Shown piece by piece: positions 1 to 7,500 of a stretch of DNA of 17,839 nucleotides (its first letter is position 1; every line of letters begins with the position of its first letter). Location of the stretch: assembly GCA_027018975.1 (NCBI GenBank), contig JALUXN010000077.1:1-17839 (forward strand), given 5' to 3'. The notes below the pieces were generated by a model. It searched no databases and had not been told where the DNA came from. It saw nothing but the letters and a program-made list of their open reading frames with translations. Origin of the DNA: Mariprofundaceae bacterium (GTDB lineage Bacteria > Pseudomonadota > Zetaproteobacteria > Mariprofundales > Mariprofundaceae). A program made the position numbers and the translations under genes.

Positions 1-671
<671 letters not shown>

Positions 672-691
672 TAAATCATTAACAAATGTGC

Positions 692-720
692 AGCGGCGGC
701 AGGTTTTTCCTGCTGCCGCT
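692..720 (+). terminator. Hairpin between tuf and rpmG, possible weak terminator or attenuator
   Basis: A 12-bp stem (AGCGGCGGCAGG at 692-703 with CCTGCTGCCGCT at 709-720, one G-U pair) closes a five-T loop. Only three T residues follow (CTTTG), so it is a poor intrinsic terminator. It probably causes partial termination or protects the tuf mRNA 3' end, letting some transcription continue into rpmG. Confidence 0.6.
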
Positions 721-743
721 TTGCCGTCACTGGAGAATAGAGA

Positions 744-902
744 ATGCGTGAACTGCTTGCTTTGGCGTGTGAAGAGTGCAAACGCCGCAATTACACGACC
801 GATAAAAACAAACGCACCATGACCGACAAGCTGGTACTGAAAAAATACTGCAACGCTTGCCGGAAACATACTGCGCACAAAGAGACAAAGATCGGCAAAT
901 AA
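744..902 (+). CDS. rpmG: 50S ribosomal protein L33, zinc-ribbon (four-cysteine) form
   Basis: This 52-residue basic protein is L33, a small component of the large ribosomal subunit near the E site. It begins MRELLALACEECKRRNY and contains CxxC pairs at Cys9/Cys12 and Cys36/Cys39. This is the zinc-binding 'C+' version; zinc-free paralogues lack these cysteines. The length is normal for the family. The ATG at 744 is preceded by a modest TGGAG ribosome binding site. The gene lies 72 bases after tuf and 53 bases before tRNA-Trp, so it is probably co-transcribed with both. In enteric bacteria rpmG sits beside rpmB instead, so this position is a taxonomic hint. Sequence and length support the call strongly. 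Confidence 0.95.
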   Translation: MRELLALACEECKRRNYTTDKNKRTMTDKLVLKKYCNACRKHTAHKETKIGK

Positions 903-910
903 GCTGTCAG

Positions 911-929
911 CGCGCCCGATGCGGGTGCG
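911..929 (+). other. Small hairpin between rpmG and tRNA-Trp
   Basis: CGCGCCC (911-917) can pair with GGGTGCG (923-929), giving seven pairs including one G-U around a five-base loop. No T run follows, so it is not a terminator. It may mark an mRNA 3' end after RNase processing of the tRNA out of the joint transcript. That role is inferred only. Confidence 0.3.
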
Positions 930-955
930 TGACGGGATGATGCCGGATACACGTT

Positions 956-1031
956 AGGCCAGTAGCTCAATTGGTAGAGCACCGGTCTCCAAAACCGGGG
1001 GTTGGGGGTTCGAGCCCCTCCTGGCCTGCCA
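956..1031 (+). tRNA. trnW: tRNA-Trp (anticodon CCA)
   Basis: A full cloverleaf of 76 bases can be drawn. The acceptor stem pairs AGGCCAG with CTGGCCT (7 bp). The D arm is GCTC/GAGC, and the anticodon stem CCGGT/ACCGG encloses CTCCAAA with anticodon CCA at 989-991. The variable loop has five bases, the T stem pairs GGGGG with CCCTC (one G-U), and the T loop is TTCGAGC. The discriminator is G, as in bacterial tRNA-Trp, and the 3' CCA (1029-1031) is encoded. It lies between rpmG and secE and should be cut from a joint transcript by RNase P and 3' nucleases. Confidence 0.98.
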
Positions 1032-1102
1032 TTTCTTAACGTGTTCAACCACTCATCGGAATGTGCTGCATTCTTATGGGTGCCAATGATTGAGTCGCAA
1101 CG

Positions 1103-1122
1103 GCTGCCGGGCAGGTGGCAGC
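1103..1122 (+). other. Weak hairpin upstream of secE
   Basis: GCTGCC (1103-1108) and GGCAGC (1117-1122) form a six-bp stem in the 119-base gap between tRNA-Trp and secE. No T run follows. I see no convincing sigma-70 promoter in this gap. secE is probably read from upstream, or from a promoter I cannot recognise. Confidence 0.25.
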
Positions 1123-1150
1123 GATTGTGATTCAAGAGAGGAGCAGAGAT

Positions 1151-1339
1151 ATGAGCCGCGTAGCTGATATGCGTAAATTCATGAACGAGGTGAAGGTCGA
1201 AGCCAAGAAGGTGACATGGCCGGATCGCAAAGAGACGATGCAGGCCACCCTGATGGTGTTTGTCATGGTGATCTTTGTCGCGCTGTTCCTGTGGCTGGTC
1301 GATTCTGCACTGAGTGCACTTGTGAAGCAGGTGATCTAA
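1151..1339 (+). CDS. secE: Preprotein translocase subunit SecE
   Basis: SecE is the small inner-membrane subunit that clamps and stabilises SecY in the general secretion channel. The 62-residue product has the short single-span layout found in most bacteria; E. coli's version has three spans. A cytoplasmic amphipathic segment carries the conserved EVKVEAKKVTWPDRKET (residues 13-29), and one hydrophobic helix follows at about residues 32-56. The ATG at 1151 is preceded by AGAGGAG at 1136-1142. A GTG further upstream (1115) would give an atypical extension without a better binding site, so it was not used. The stop codon directly abuts the nusG start, which implies translational coupling. The secE-nusG pairing is nearly universal and supports the call. 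Confidence 0.95.
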   Translation: MSRVADMRKFMNEVKVEAKKVTWPDRKETMQATLMVFVMVIFVALFLWLVDSALSALVKQVI

Positions 1340-1870
1340 ATGGCGATGCAATGGTATGCAGTACAAGTTTATTCCAACTTTGAAGATAAGGTGGAGAAGA
1401 ATCTCCGCGAAAACATCGAGCGCGCCGGACTGCAGGATAAGTTCGGCGAGATCATGGTGCCGCGTGAAGAGGTGGTGGAGCTGAAAGATGGCCAGAAGTT
1501 GATCTCGCAGCGCAAGTTCTTCCCCGGCTATGTGCTCGTGCAGATGGAGCTCAACGACGAGACCTGGCATGTGGTGAAAGATACCCGTCAGGTGAGCGGT
1601 TTCCTCGGCTCCGGTGGCAAGCCGCGCCCGATGCCACAGCGTGAAGTCGATGCGCTGCTGCACCAGATCGAAGAGGGTATTGAGCGGCCGAAGCCGAAGG
1701 TGATGTTCGACATCGGCGAAGCGGTGCGTGTCATCGATGGTCCGTTCGCATCATTCAATGGTGTGGTGGAAGAGGTGATGGAAGAGAAGGCGAAGCTGAA
1801 GGTGAGCGTCTCGATCTTCGGTCGTCCGACACCGGTGGAACTCGACTATATTCAGGTAGAGAAAGGCTAA
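1340..1870 (+). CDS. nusG: Transcription termination/antitermination factor NusG
   Basis: NusG binds elongating RNA polymerase, suppresses pausing, and links polymerase to Rho or to the leading ribosome. The 176-residue protein has an N-terminal NGN domain starting MQWYAVQVYS, with the polymerase-contacting FFPGYVLVQM stretch at residues 60-69. A C-terminal KOW domain follows (about residues 125-176, GEAVRVIDGPFASFNGVV and a final VELDYIQVE). The length is close to E. coli's 181 residues and no insertion is visible. Its ATG follows the secE TAA with no gap, so it depends on coupling and has no separate strong ribosome binding site. A 132-base leader separates it from rplK. Confidence 0.97.
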   Translation: MAMQWYAVQVYSNFEDKVEKNLRENIERAGLQDKFGEIMVPREEVVELKDGQKLISQRKFFPGYVLVQMELNDETWHVVKDTRQVSGFLGSGGKPRPMPQREVDALLHQIEEGIERPKPKVMFDIGEAVRVIDGPFASFNGVVEEVMEEKAKLKVSVSIFGRPTPVELDYIQVEKG

Positions 1871-1893
1871 CTTTTTCAGACCGAACACTATTT

Positions 1894-1936
1894 CCATAGG
1901 ATATGGAGATGACCACGAGCAAAACGTGGGAGCGTG
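1894..1936 (+). promoter_or_regulatory. Candidate ribosomal protein L1 binding site in the rplK-rplA leader
   Basis: The leader contains a hairpin CCATA-GGA-TATGG (1894-1906). It continues as GAGATGA, then CCACG (1913-1917) pairing with CGTGG (1925-1929) across an AGCAAAA loop, followed by GAGCG. GTGGGAG next to the stem, opposite TGACCAC, resembles the L1-stalk core of 23S rRNA, where GGTGGGAG faces TGAAATACCACC. L1 is known to repress its own L11-L1 mRNA by binding such a mimic. The resemblance is read by eye and the function is inferred. Confidence 0.5.
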
Positions 1937-2002
1937 CCGCAGCAGTGGCAGGCGAATAAAGGCGGAAGGCAGGAGCCTGAAACCGGTTGGAGATAATATA
2001 AC

Positions 2003-2431
2003 ATGGCAAAAAAATTAGATAAAATCGTGAAGTTGCAGGTGCCAGCCGGCTCTGCAAACCCCGCACCGCCAGTCGGCCCGGCTCTGGGTCAGGCCGGCGT
2101 CAACATTATGGAGTTCTGCAAGGCGTTCAACGCCAAGACGCAGGAGATGGAGAAGGGCTTGACCCTGCCGGTCGTCATCAGCGTCTATGCCGATCGCTCA
2201 TTCGACTTCGTCATCAAAACCCCGCCTGCATCGGTGCTGCTGCTCAAAGCGGCCAAGTTGCAGAAGGGTAGTGGTGAGCCGAACAAGAAGAAGGTTGGCA
2301 AGGTGACCAGTGCGCAGCTGCGCGAAATCGCTGAGGTAAAAATGCCTGACCTGAACTGCTACGACCTTGATGCAGGCGTGAAAATTATTGAAGGCACAGC
2401 CCGCTCCATGGGTCTGGAAATCGAAGGGTAA
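2003..2431 (+). CDS. rplK: 50S ribosomal protein L11
   Basis: L11 forms the base of the ribosomal stalk with L10 and the GTPase-associated centre of 23S rRNA, and it is needed for RelA activation. The 142-residue length equals E. coli's. The N-terminal domain starts MAKKLDKIVKLQVPAG and contains the proline-rich thiostrepton-contact segment PAPPVGPALGQAGVNI (about residues 19-35). The C-terminal RNA-binding domain contains the TPPASVLLLKAA and GVKIIEGTARSMGLEI motifs. The ATG at 2003 follows GGAGA (1989-1993) at a somewhat long spacing of nine bases. The gene is first in the rplKAJL group and lies ten bases ahead of rplA, so the two should be translationally coupled and jointly repressed by L1. 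Confidence 0.98.
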   Translation: MAKKLDKIVKLQVPAGSANPAPPVGPALGQAGVNIMEFCKAFNAKTQEMEKGLTLPVVISVYADRSFDFVIKTPPASVLLLKAAKLQKGSGEPNKKKVGKVTSAQLREIAEVKMPDLNCYDLDAGVKIIEGTARSMGLEIEG

Positions 2432-2441
2432 GGGGATCACG

Positions 2442-3128
2442 ATGGCGAAAGTAACCAAACGTATGCAAGCCAGCCTCGCAGCAGTGCCAGCGCAGGCTGT
2501 CACGGTAAAAGAGGCAATTGAAGCAGTCCTGGCGCAGCCCGGTGCGAAGTTTGACGAGTCGATCGATGTAGCGATCAAGCTGGGTGTCGATCCGCGTCAC
2601 GCCGATCAGATGGTGCGCGGTTCAATCGCGCTGCCCAACGGTACCGGTAAAACCGTGCGTGTGGCGGTGTTTGCCAAAGGGCCGAAGGCAGAAGAGGCGA
2701 CTGCTGCCGGTGCCGATTTTGTTGGTGCCGAAGATCTGGTCGAGAAGGTGCAGGGCGGTTTCATGGACTTTGACCGCGTGGTCGCCACACCGGACATGAT
2801 GGCACAGGTTGGCCGTCTCGGTCGTGTGCTCGGTCCGCGTGGCCTGATGCCGAACCCGAAGCTGGGCACAGTCACCATGGATGTCACCAAAGCAGTTGGC
2901 GCCATTAAGGCCGGTCAGATTGAAGTGCGTGTGGACAAGGGCGGTGTCATTCATGCACCGGTGGGTCGCCGCTCATTCGATGCCGAGAAGCTGGCTGAGA
3001 ACATCGAGGCGCTGTTGGCAGAGCTGAACCGCATGAAGCCGGCTTCCGCCAAAGGGCGCTACATGCAGAAGATGTCGATCTCTTCGACCATGGGTGCAGC
3101 CGTTCGCGTGGATGAAACCACCCTGTAA
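2442..3128 (+). CDS. rplA: 50S ribosomal protein L1
   Basis: L1 builds the mobile L1 stalk that handles deacylated tRNA at the E site. It is also the translational repressor of the L11-L1 transcript. The product is 228 residues (E. coli 234) and begins MAKVTKRMQ. The family signature GPRGLMPNPKLGTVT lies at about residues 131-145, and the C-terminal half returns to the RNA-binding domain I. The ATG at 2442 is preceded by AAGGGGA, which overlaps the rplK stop. An in-frame ATG upstream, inside rplK, was rejected because the alignment to known L1 proteins starts here. The last codons and the stop lie inside a 21-base palindrome, described separately. Confidence 0.97.
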   Translation: MAKVTKRMQASLAAVPAQAVTVKEAIEAVLAQPGAKFDESIDVAIKLGVDPRHADQMVRGSIALPNGTGKTVRVAVFAKGPKAEEATAAGADFVGAEDLVEKVQGGFMDFDRVVATPDMMAQVGRLGRVLGPRGLMPNPKLGTVTMDVTKAVGAIKAGQIEVRVDKGGVIHAPVGRRSFDAEKLAENIEALLAELNRMKPASAKGRYMQKMSISSTMGAAVRVDETTL

Positions 3129-3140
3129 CAGTTACAGGGT
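3120..3140 (+). repeat. 21-base perfect palindrome spanning the rplA stop codon
   Basis: ACCCTGTAAC (3120-3129) is the exact reverse complement of GTTACAGGGT (3131-3140), with one base between. As RNA it would fold to a hairpin with a loop of about five to seven bases that includes the stop codon (TAA, 3126-3128). No T run follows. It could be an mRNA-stabilising or processing hairpin at the L11-L1/L10 boundary, or an operator-like site. The symmetry is a direct observation; the role is unknown. Confidence 0.5.
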
Positions 3141-3352
3141 ATAACAGTTTGGCCGCCATATCGGCGGCCGCAACCATCGGCAGCGGCGTCATCGGGTCTC
3201 AATCGATACCTAGTGACGGCAACGCCGACAATAACGATCCGTCCAAGACTGCTGGAATTGAGCCCTTCGGGGTGAGATTTAATAGGAGCAATCCTTCCCG
3301 CATAGATGGAGTGCAAGCTCACTTGCGCGGGTCGAAAAGCAAGGGGGTAAAT
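3141..3352 (+). promoter_or_regulatory. L10-type autoregulatory mRNA leader upstream of rplJ
   Basis: This gap between rplA and rplJ is long and rich in secondary structure. It has a GGCCGCC/GGCGGCC stem (3151-3169) and a CCC-TTCG-GGG tetraloop hairpin around 3263-3272. A compound stem follows, in which CCCGC (3297-3301) pairs with GCGGG (3327-3331) around an inner GCAAG-CTCA-CTTGC hairpin (3313-3326). CCTT (3293-3296) could also pair with the AAGG of the rplJ ribosome binding site. In bacteria generally, the L10-(L7/L12) complex binds the rplJ leader and represses translation of rplJ and rplL. Position and structure match that class; the exact fold is inferred. Confidence 0.6.
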
Positions 3353-3871
3353 GTGAATAGAAATGACAAGCAACAGATTGTCGAAGATCTTCACGCCGCC
3401 TGGTCCGAATCAACAGCTGGTATTGTGGCACAGTACCGTGGCTTGACGGTTTCCGAAATGGGAGACCTGCGCCGTCGTCTGCATGATGCAGATGTGTCAC
3501 TGCAGGTGGTCAAGAATACCTTGGCACGCCGCGCAGCTGAAGGCACGGACTTTAAGGCTGCTGAAGCGCTGTTTACTGGCCCGGTTGCCATTGCATTTGG
3601 TAGTGAACCTGTCGGTATGGCAAAAGCCATCGACGAGTTCGCCAAAGAGCATAAGGCGCTGGAGATCAGAGGCGGTGTTCTTGACGGCAAGATGATGGAT
3701 GCAGCGGGTGTGAAAGCACTGGCCAGTCTGCCATCCCGCGAAGTTCTGCTCGCCAAGATGCTCGGCAGCATGCAGTCACCAATTTCCGGATTCGTCCGTA
3801 CATTGGCTGAAGTACCTGCATCGTTCGTGCGTACACTGGCAGCCATTCGCGACCAGAAAGAAGCGGCATAA
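3353..3871 (+). CDS. rplJ: 50S ribosomal protein L10 (GTG start)
   Basis: L10 anchors the L7/L12 dimers to the L11-binding region of 23S rRNA, forming the stalk that recruits translation factors. From the GTG at 3353 the product is 172 residues (E. coli 165), starting MNRNDKQQIVEDL. It contains the globular rRNA-binding domain with LQVVKNTLARRAAEGT at about residues 43-58. The C-terminal helical tail that carries L12 dimers ends VRTLAAIRDQKEAA. The GTG start was chosen because similarity begins here and AAGGGGG lies five bases upstream. The frame is open for a further 68 codons upstream, but that stretch is leader-like and unlike any L10. An ATGTGA overlaps the start, see findings. Confidence 0.95.
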   Translation: MNRNDKQQIVEDLHAAWSESTAGIVAQYRGLTVSEMGDLRRRLHDADVSLQVVKNTLARRAAEGTDFKAAEALFTGPVAIAFGSEPVGMAKAIDEFAKEHKALEIRGGVLDGKMMDAAGVKALASLPSREVLLAKMLGSMQSPISGFVRTLAEVPASFVRTLAAIRDQKEAA

Positions 3872-3946
3872 TCGACGCAATCTGACATCGATATCACTTT
3901 ACTAAAAACGACTTAATTAAAACTATAGCAAGAGGAGCTAAATCAA

Positions 3947-4327
3947 ATGGCAATTTCAAAAGATGAACTAATCGAAGCAATTGAATCAATGACTGTACTC
4001 GAACTCTCTGAGCTCGTGTCTGCACTGGAAGAGAAATTCGGCGTATCTGCAGCGGCACCTGTCGCAGTAGCAGCTGGCCCTGCAGCAGCAGGCGGTGAGG
4101 CTGCGGCTGAAGAGCAGACCGAATTCGACGTTGTACTGGCTAGTGCTGGCGACAAGAAGATTCAGGTGATCAAGGCTGTTCGCGAAATCACCGGTCTGGG
4201 TCTGAAAGAGGCCAAGGCACTGGTTGACGGCGCACCGGGCAATGTCAAAGAGGGTGTTTCAAAGGACGAAGCTGAAGAGGTCAAAGGCAAGCTGGAAGAC
4301 GCAGGCGCGACTGTCGAGCTCAAGTAA
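3947..4327 (+). CDS. rplL: 50S ribosomal protein L7/L12
   Basis: L7/L12 is the multicopy stalk protein that contacts elongation and initiation factors and stimulates their GTPase activity. The 126-residue acidic product starts MAISKDELIEAIESMTVLEL, the dimerisation domain that binds the L10 tail (about residues 1-34). An alanine-rich flexible hinge follows (about 35-56). The C-terminal factor-binding domain (about 57-126) contains KKIQVIKAVREITGLGLKEAK, split around residues 70-90, and ends GATVELK. The ATG at 3947 follows AGAGGAG (3931-3937), a strong ribosome binding site. This fits the need to make several L12 copies per L10. The 75-base gap to rplJ is AT-rich and shows no convincing promoter. 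Confidence 0.97.
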   Translation: MAISKDELIEAIESMTVLELSELVSALEEKFGVSAAAPVAVAAGPAAAGGEAAAEEQTEFDVVLASAGDKKIQVIKAVREITGLGLKEAKALVDGAPGNVKEGVSKDEAEEVKGKLEDAGATVELK

Positions 4328-4363
4328 GCCGCAGTTGTTGTTGCAACTTCAAGCATCGTGATA

Positions 4364-4406
4364 GGGCTTTTCCCCGGCAGCGCAAGCTGTCGGGGATTGG
4401 CCTTTT
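4364..4406 (+). terminator. Attenuator-like terminator between rplL and rpoB
   Basis: CCCCGGCAGC (4372-4381) pairs with GCTGTCGGGG (4386-4395, one G-U) over a GCAA tetraloop. An outer GGC/GCC helix (4365-4367 with 4400-4402) can add to it, and TTTT follows at 4403-4406. Position and form match the partial terminator known between rplL and rpoB in E. coli. That terminator lets most transcripts stop after the ribosomal genes, setting a lower rpoBC dose. The short U run predicts incomplete termination. Confidence 0.75.
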
Positions 4407-4421
4407 CGCATCTTTGCTGTC

Positions 4422-4441
4422 CGGCGATGCAGAAATCGCCG
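4422..4441 (+). other. Second hairpin in the rplL-rpoB gap
   Basis: CGGCGAT (4422-4428) and ATCGCCG (4435-4441) form a perfect seven-bp stem with a six-base loop, 26 bases after the attenuator stem. No T run follows. In E. coli this gap holds an RNase III processing site, so a processing role is possible. This stem is short for RNase III on its own. The remaining 86 bases before rpoB show no recognisable promoter. Confidence 0.4.
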
Positions 4442-4527
4442 ACCACAGTCATCAGTTAGAAAAACTCAACGGCTCGGTTTGATTCGTTGGGGTGTTACAA
4501 AATCAGTTTTTTCAGTTCGAGGGTATT

Positions 4528-7500
4528 ATGGCCAAGCAAGCATCATTGAAACGTATCCGTAAGAATTTCGGCACCATTCAGTCTCCGATCAGCATGCCGA
4601 ACATGCTGCAGTTGCAGACTGAGTCGTTCCACGAGTTTGTCGGTTACGGCGAAGCGGTGAACGAATCCCGCCTCGCGACCGTTTTCCAGTCTGTTTTTCC
4701 GGTACGTGACTATGCCGGCCATGCTGAATTGGCATTCGAGGGGCTCGAGTATAGCCCGCCACGCTACGATCTGGACGAGTGCCGCCGCCGCGACATGACC
4801 TACGCCCTGCCGGTGAAGGTGAAGTTGCGTCTGAAGATCTTCGAGTCCGAAGGTGATCGCCGCAGTGCCAAGCGCAAGGTGCGCGAAGTGCGCGATCAGT
4901 CGGTTTACATGGGTGAGATCCCGCACATGACTGAGTACGGCTCATTCATTATCAACGGTACGGAACGCGCGATTGTCTCCCAGATGCACCGCTCTCCGGG
5001 TGTCTTTTTCGACCACGATCGTGGTAAAACCCATGCATCCGGCAAGTTCCTGTTCAAGGCCAGAATCATCCCCTACCGCGGCTCTTGGCTCGATTTCGAG
5101 TTTGATGCCAAAGACAAAGTCAATTTCCGCATCGACCTGCGCCGCAAAATGCCGGCCGGTATCCTGCTCAAGGCGATCGGCCTGACCACACAGGAGATCC
5201 TCGACCGCTTCTATCAGCGCCGCACCTACCGCTTCATCAAGAAGGGGATTCAGGTGCAGTTCGAGCCGGAGAAGTTCGAGGGAACCCGTGCGGTCACCAC
5301 CATTGAGCTCGATGGCAAGAAGGTTGTTGAAGAGGGTAAGAAGTTCACTAAACGTGCCATCCGCCGTCTGAGCGAAGCGGGTGTGAAGTGGATTGATGTG
5401 CCGCTGGAGTCGGTGATCGGTGAAGTCGTCGCCGAGCCGGTGATGGGAGCAGGTGGTGAGATTCTGGTCGATCACAATCAGGAGCTGACCGAAGATGCGA
5501 TCACCGTATTGCTGGAGGCGGGCATCAAGAAGATCGATTGCCTGCTGATCGATGGCGCGGTGCGTGGCCCATGGCTGGCCGATACGCTGCGCTTGGATGC
5601 AGTGCAGTCACGCGAAGAGGCGCGGGTGGAGATCTACCGCATGATGCGCCCCGGCGAGCCGCCAACGGTGGAGACGGCGCGCGCCCTGTTTGAATCGCTC
5701 TTCTATGACAAATCCCGTTACGACCTCTCCCGTGTCGGTCGTATGAAACTCAACTCCCGCCTCGGCATCAGCGATGACGATGTGCCGCTCGATCAGGGCA
5801 CACTGCGAGTGGAAGATATTCTCATGACCCTCGATACGCTGCTCTCCCTGCGTGACGGTATCGGTGAAGTGGACGATATCGACCATCTCGGCAATCGCCG
5901 CCTCCGTTCAGTCGGCGAACTGCTGGAGAATCAGATCCGCATCGGTCTGGTGCGCATGGAGCGCGCCATCCGTGAGCGCCTCTCCTCCGGTGATCTGACG
6001 GAGATGATGCCGTCGGATGTGGTCAATGCGAAACCGTTGATCGCCGCCGTCAAAGAGTTCTTCGGCTCCTCGCAGCTGTCGCAGTTCATGGATCAGACCA
6101 ATCCGCTCTCGGAAGTGACCCACAAGCGTCGCCTCTCCGCTCTCGGCCCCGGCGGTCTGTCGCGCGAGCGTGCCGGCTTTGAGGTGCGTGATGTGCATCC
6201 GACCCATTATGGCCGCCTCTGCCCGATTGAGACACCGGAAGGACCGAATATCGGTCTGATCAACTCGTTGGCGACCTATGCCAAGGTGAACGATTTCGGT
6301 TTCATCGAGTCTCCCTACCGCAAGGTGGTCGATGGCAAGGTGACTGACGAGGTCGAGTACCTCTCGGCCATCGATGAGAGTACACCGGTCATCGCGCAGG
6401 CCAACGCCAAAGTCGATGAGAACGGCCGCTTTGTGAATGAGTTTGTCCAGTGTCGTCAGGGTGGCGAGTTCATTATGGCCTCCCCCGACATGATCAACTA
6501 CATGGATGTCTCGCCGTCGCAGGTGGTCTCTGTCTGTGCCGGCCTGATTCCGTTCTTGGAGCACGATGATGCCAACCGCGCCTTGATGGGCTCCAACATG
6601 CAGCGTCAGGCTGTACCGCTGCTGCGCTCCGAGAAGCCGCTGGTCGGCACCGGCATGGAGGCGCCGCTGGCGCGTGACTCGGGTGTGTCACAGGTTGCCC
6701 GCCGTGGTGGCGTGGTCGAGCGCGTTGATGGTGAGCGCATTGTGGTGCGTGTCAACGACGATGAGCAGGTGGAGGGCGAACCGGGTGTCGATATCTATCG
6801 TCTGTTCAAATATCGCCGCTCCAATCAGAACACCTGCTTCAACCAGCGTCCGCTGGTTAAATCGGGCGAGATTGTAGCCAAGGGCGATATTATCGCTGAT
6901 GGTCCATCGACCGACCTCGGTGAGTTGGCACTGGGCCGCAATGCGCTGGTCGCCTTGATGCCATGGCGTGGCTACAACTTTGAGGATGCAATCGTCATCT
7001 CCGAGCGCATTGTGAAGGATGATGTCTACACCTCCATCCATATCGAAGAGTTTGAAGCGGTCGCGCGTGACACCAAGCTGGGTGAGGAAGAGATCACCCG
7101 CGATATTCCCAACGTCGGTGAAGATGCGCTGCGTCACCTCGATGACTGCGGTATCGCTTATGTCGGCGCGGAAGTGAAACAGGGTGATATTCTGGTCGGT
7201 AAGATCACGCCGAAGGGCGAAACCCAGCTGTCGCCGGAAGAGAAGCTGCTGCGCGCCATCTTCGGTGAGAAAGCTTCCGACGTGCGCGACACCTCGTTGC
7301 GCGTCAAACCGGGCAATGAGGGTGTGGTGGTCGATGTGCAGGTCTTCACCCGCCGTGGTGACGAGAAGGATGACCGCGCCAAAGCGATCGAAGAGAGCAT
7401 GATCGAGCGCCTCTACGCCGATAAGGAGGAGGAGCGCCGCATCCTCGAAGCCAACGCCATCAGCCGTCTGCAGGCGTTGCTTGAAGGCCAGACCGTGGCG

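Noticed and set aside
1115..1150. Earlier in-frame GTG start for secE
   Set aside because: It would translate through the AGAGGAG binding site that serves the ATG at 1151, and the extra residues are not SecE-like.
1989..2002. ATAATATAA before rplK as a -10 promoter element
   Set aside because: It lies only a few bases from the ATG, so a start there would remove the ribosome binding site, and no -35 element is convincing.
2388..2441. Earlier in-frame ATG for rplA inside rplK
   Set aside because: It would overlap rplK by many codons. Known L1 proteins start at the MAKVTKRMQ position, which has its own AAGGGGA binding site.
3149..3352. In-frame upstream extension of rplJ by 68 codons
   Set aside because: The extension has no resemblance to L10 and is full of RNA stems. 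The GTG at 3353 has a good ribosome binding site and fits the family length, so the region is treated as an untranslated leader.
4492..4527. Earlier in-frame GTG start for rpoB
   Set aside because: The added residues are not homologous to RpoB N termini and no Shine-Dalgarno sequence precedes the GTG. ATG 4528 has GAGGG upstream.
6060..6150. Possible rifampicin-resistance changes in rpoB
   Set aside because: The equivalents of Asp516, His526, Ser531 and their neighbours are the wild-type residues, so nothing unusual is seen.
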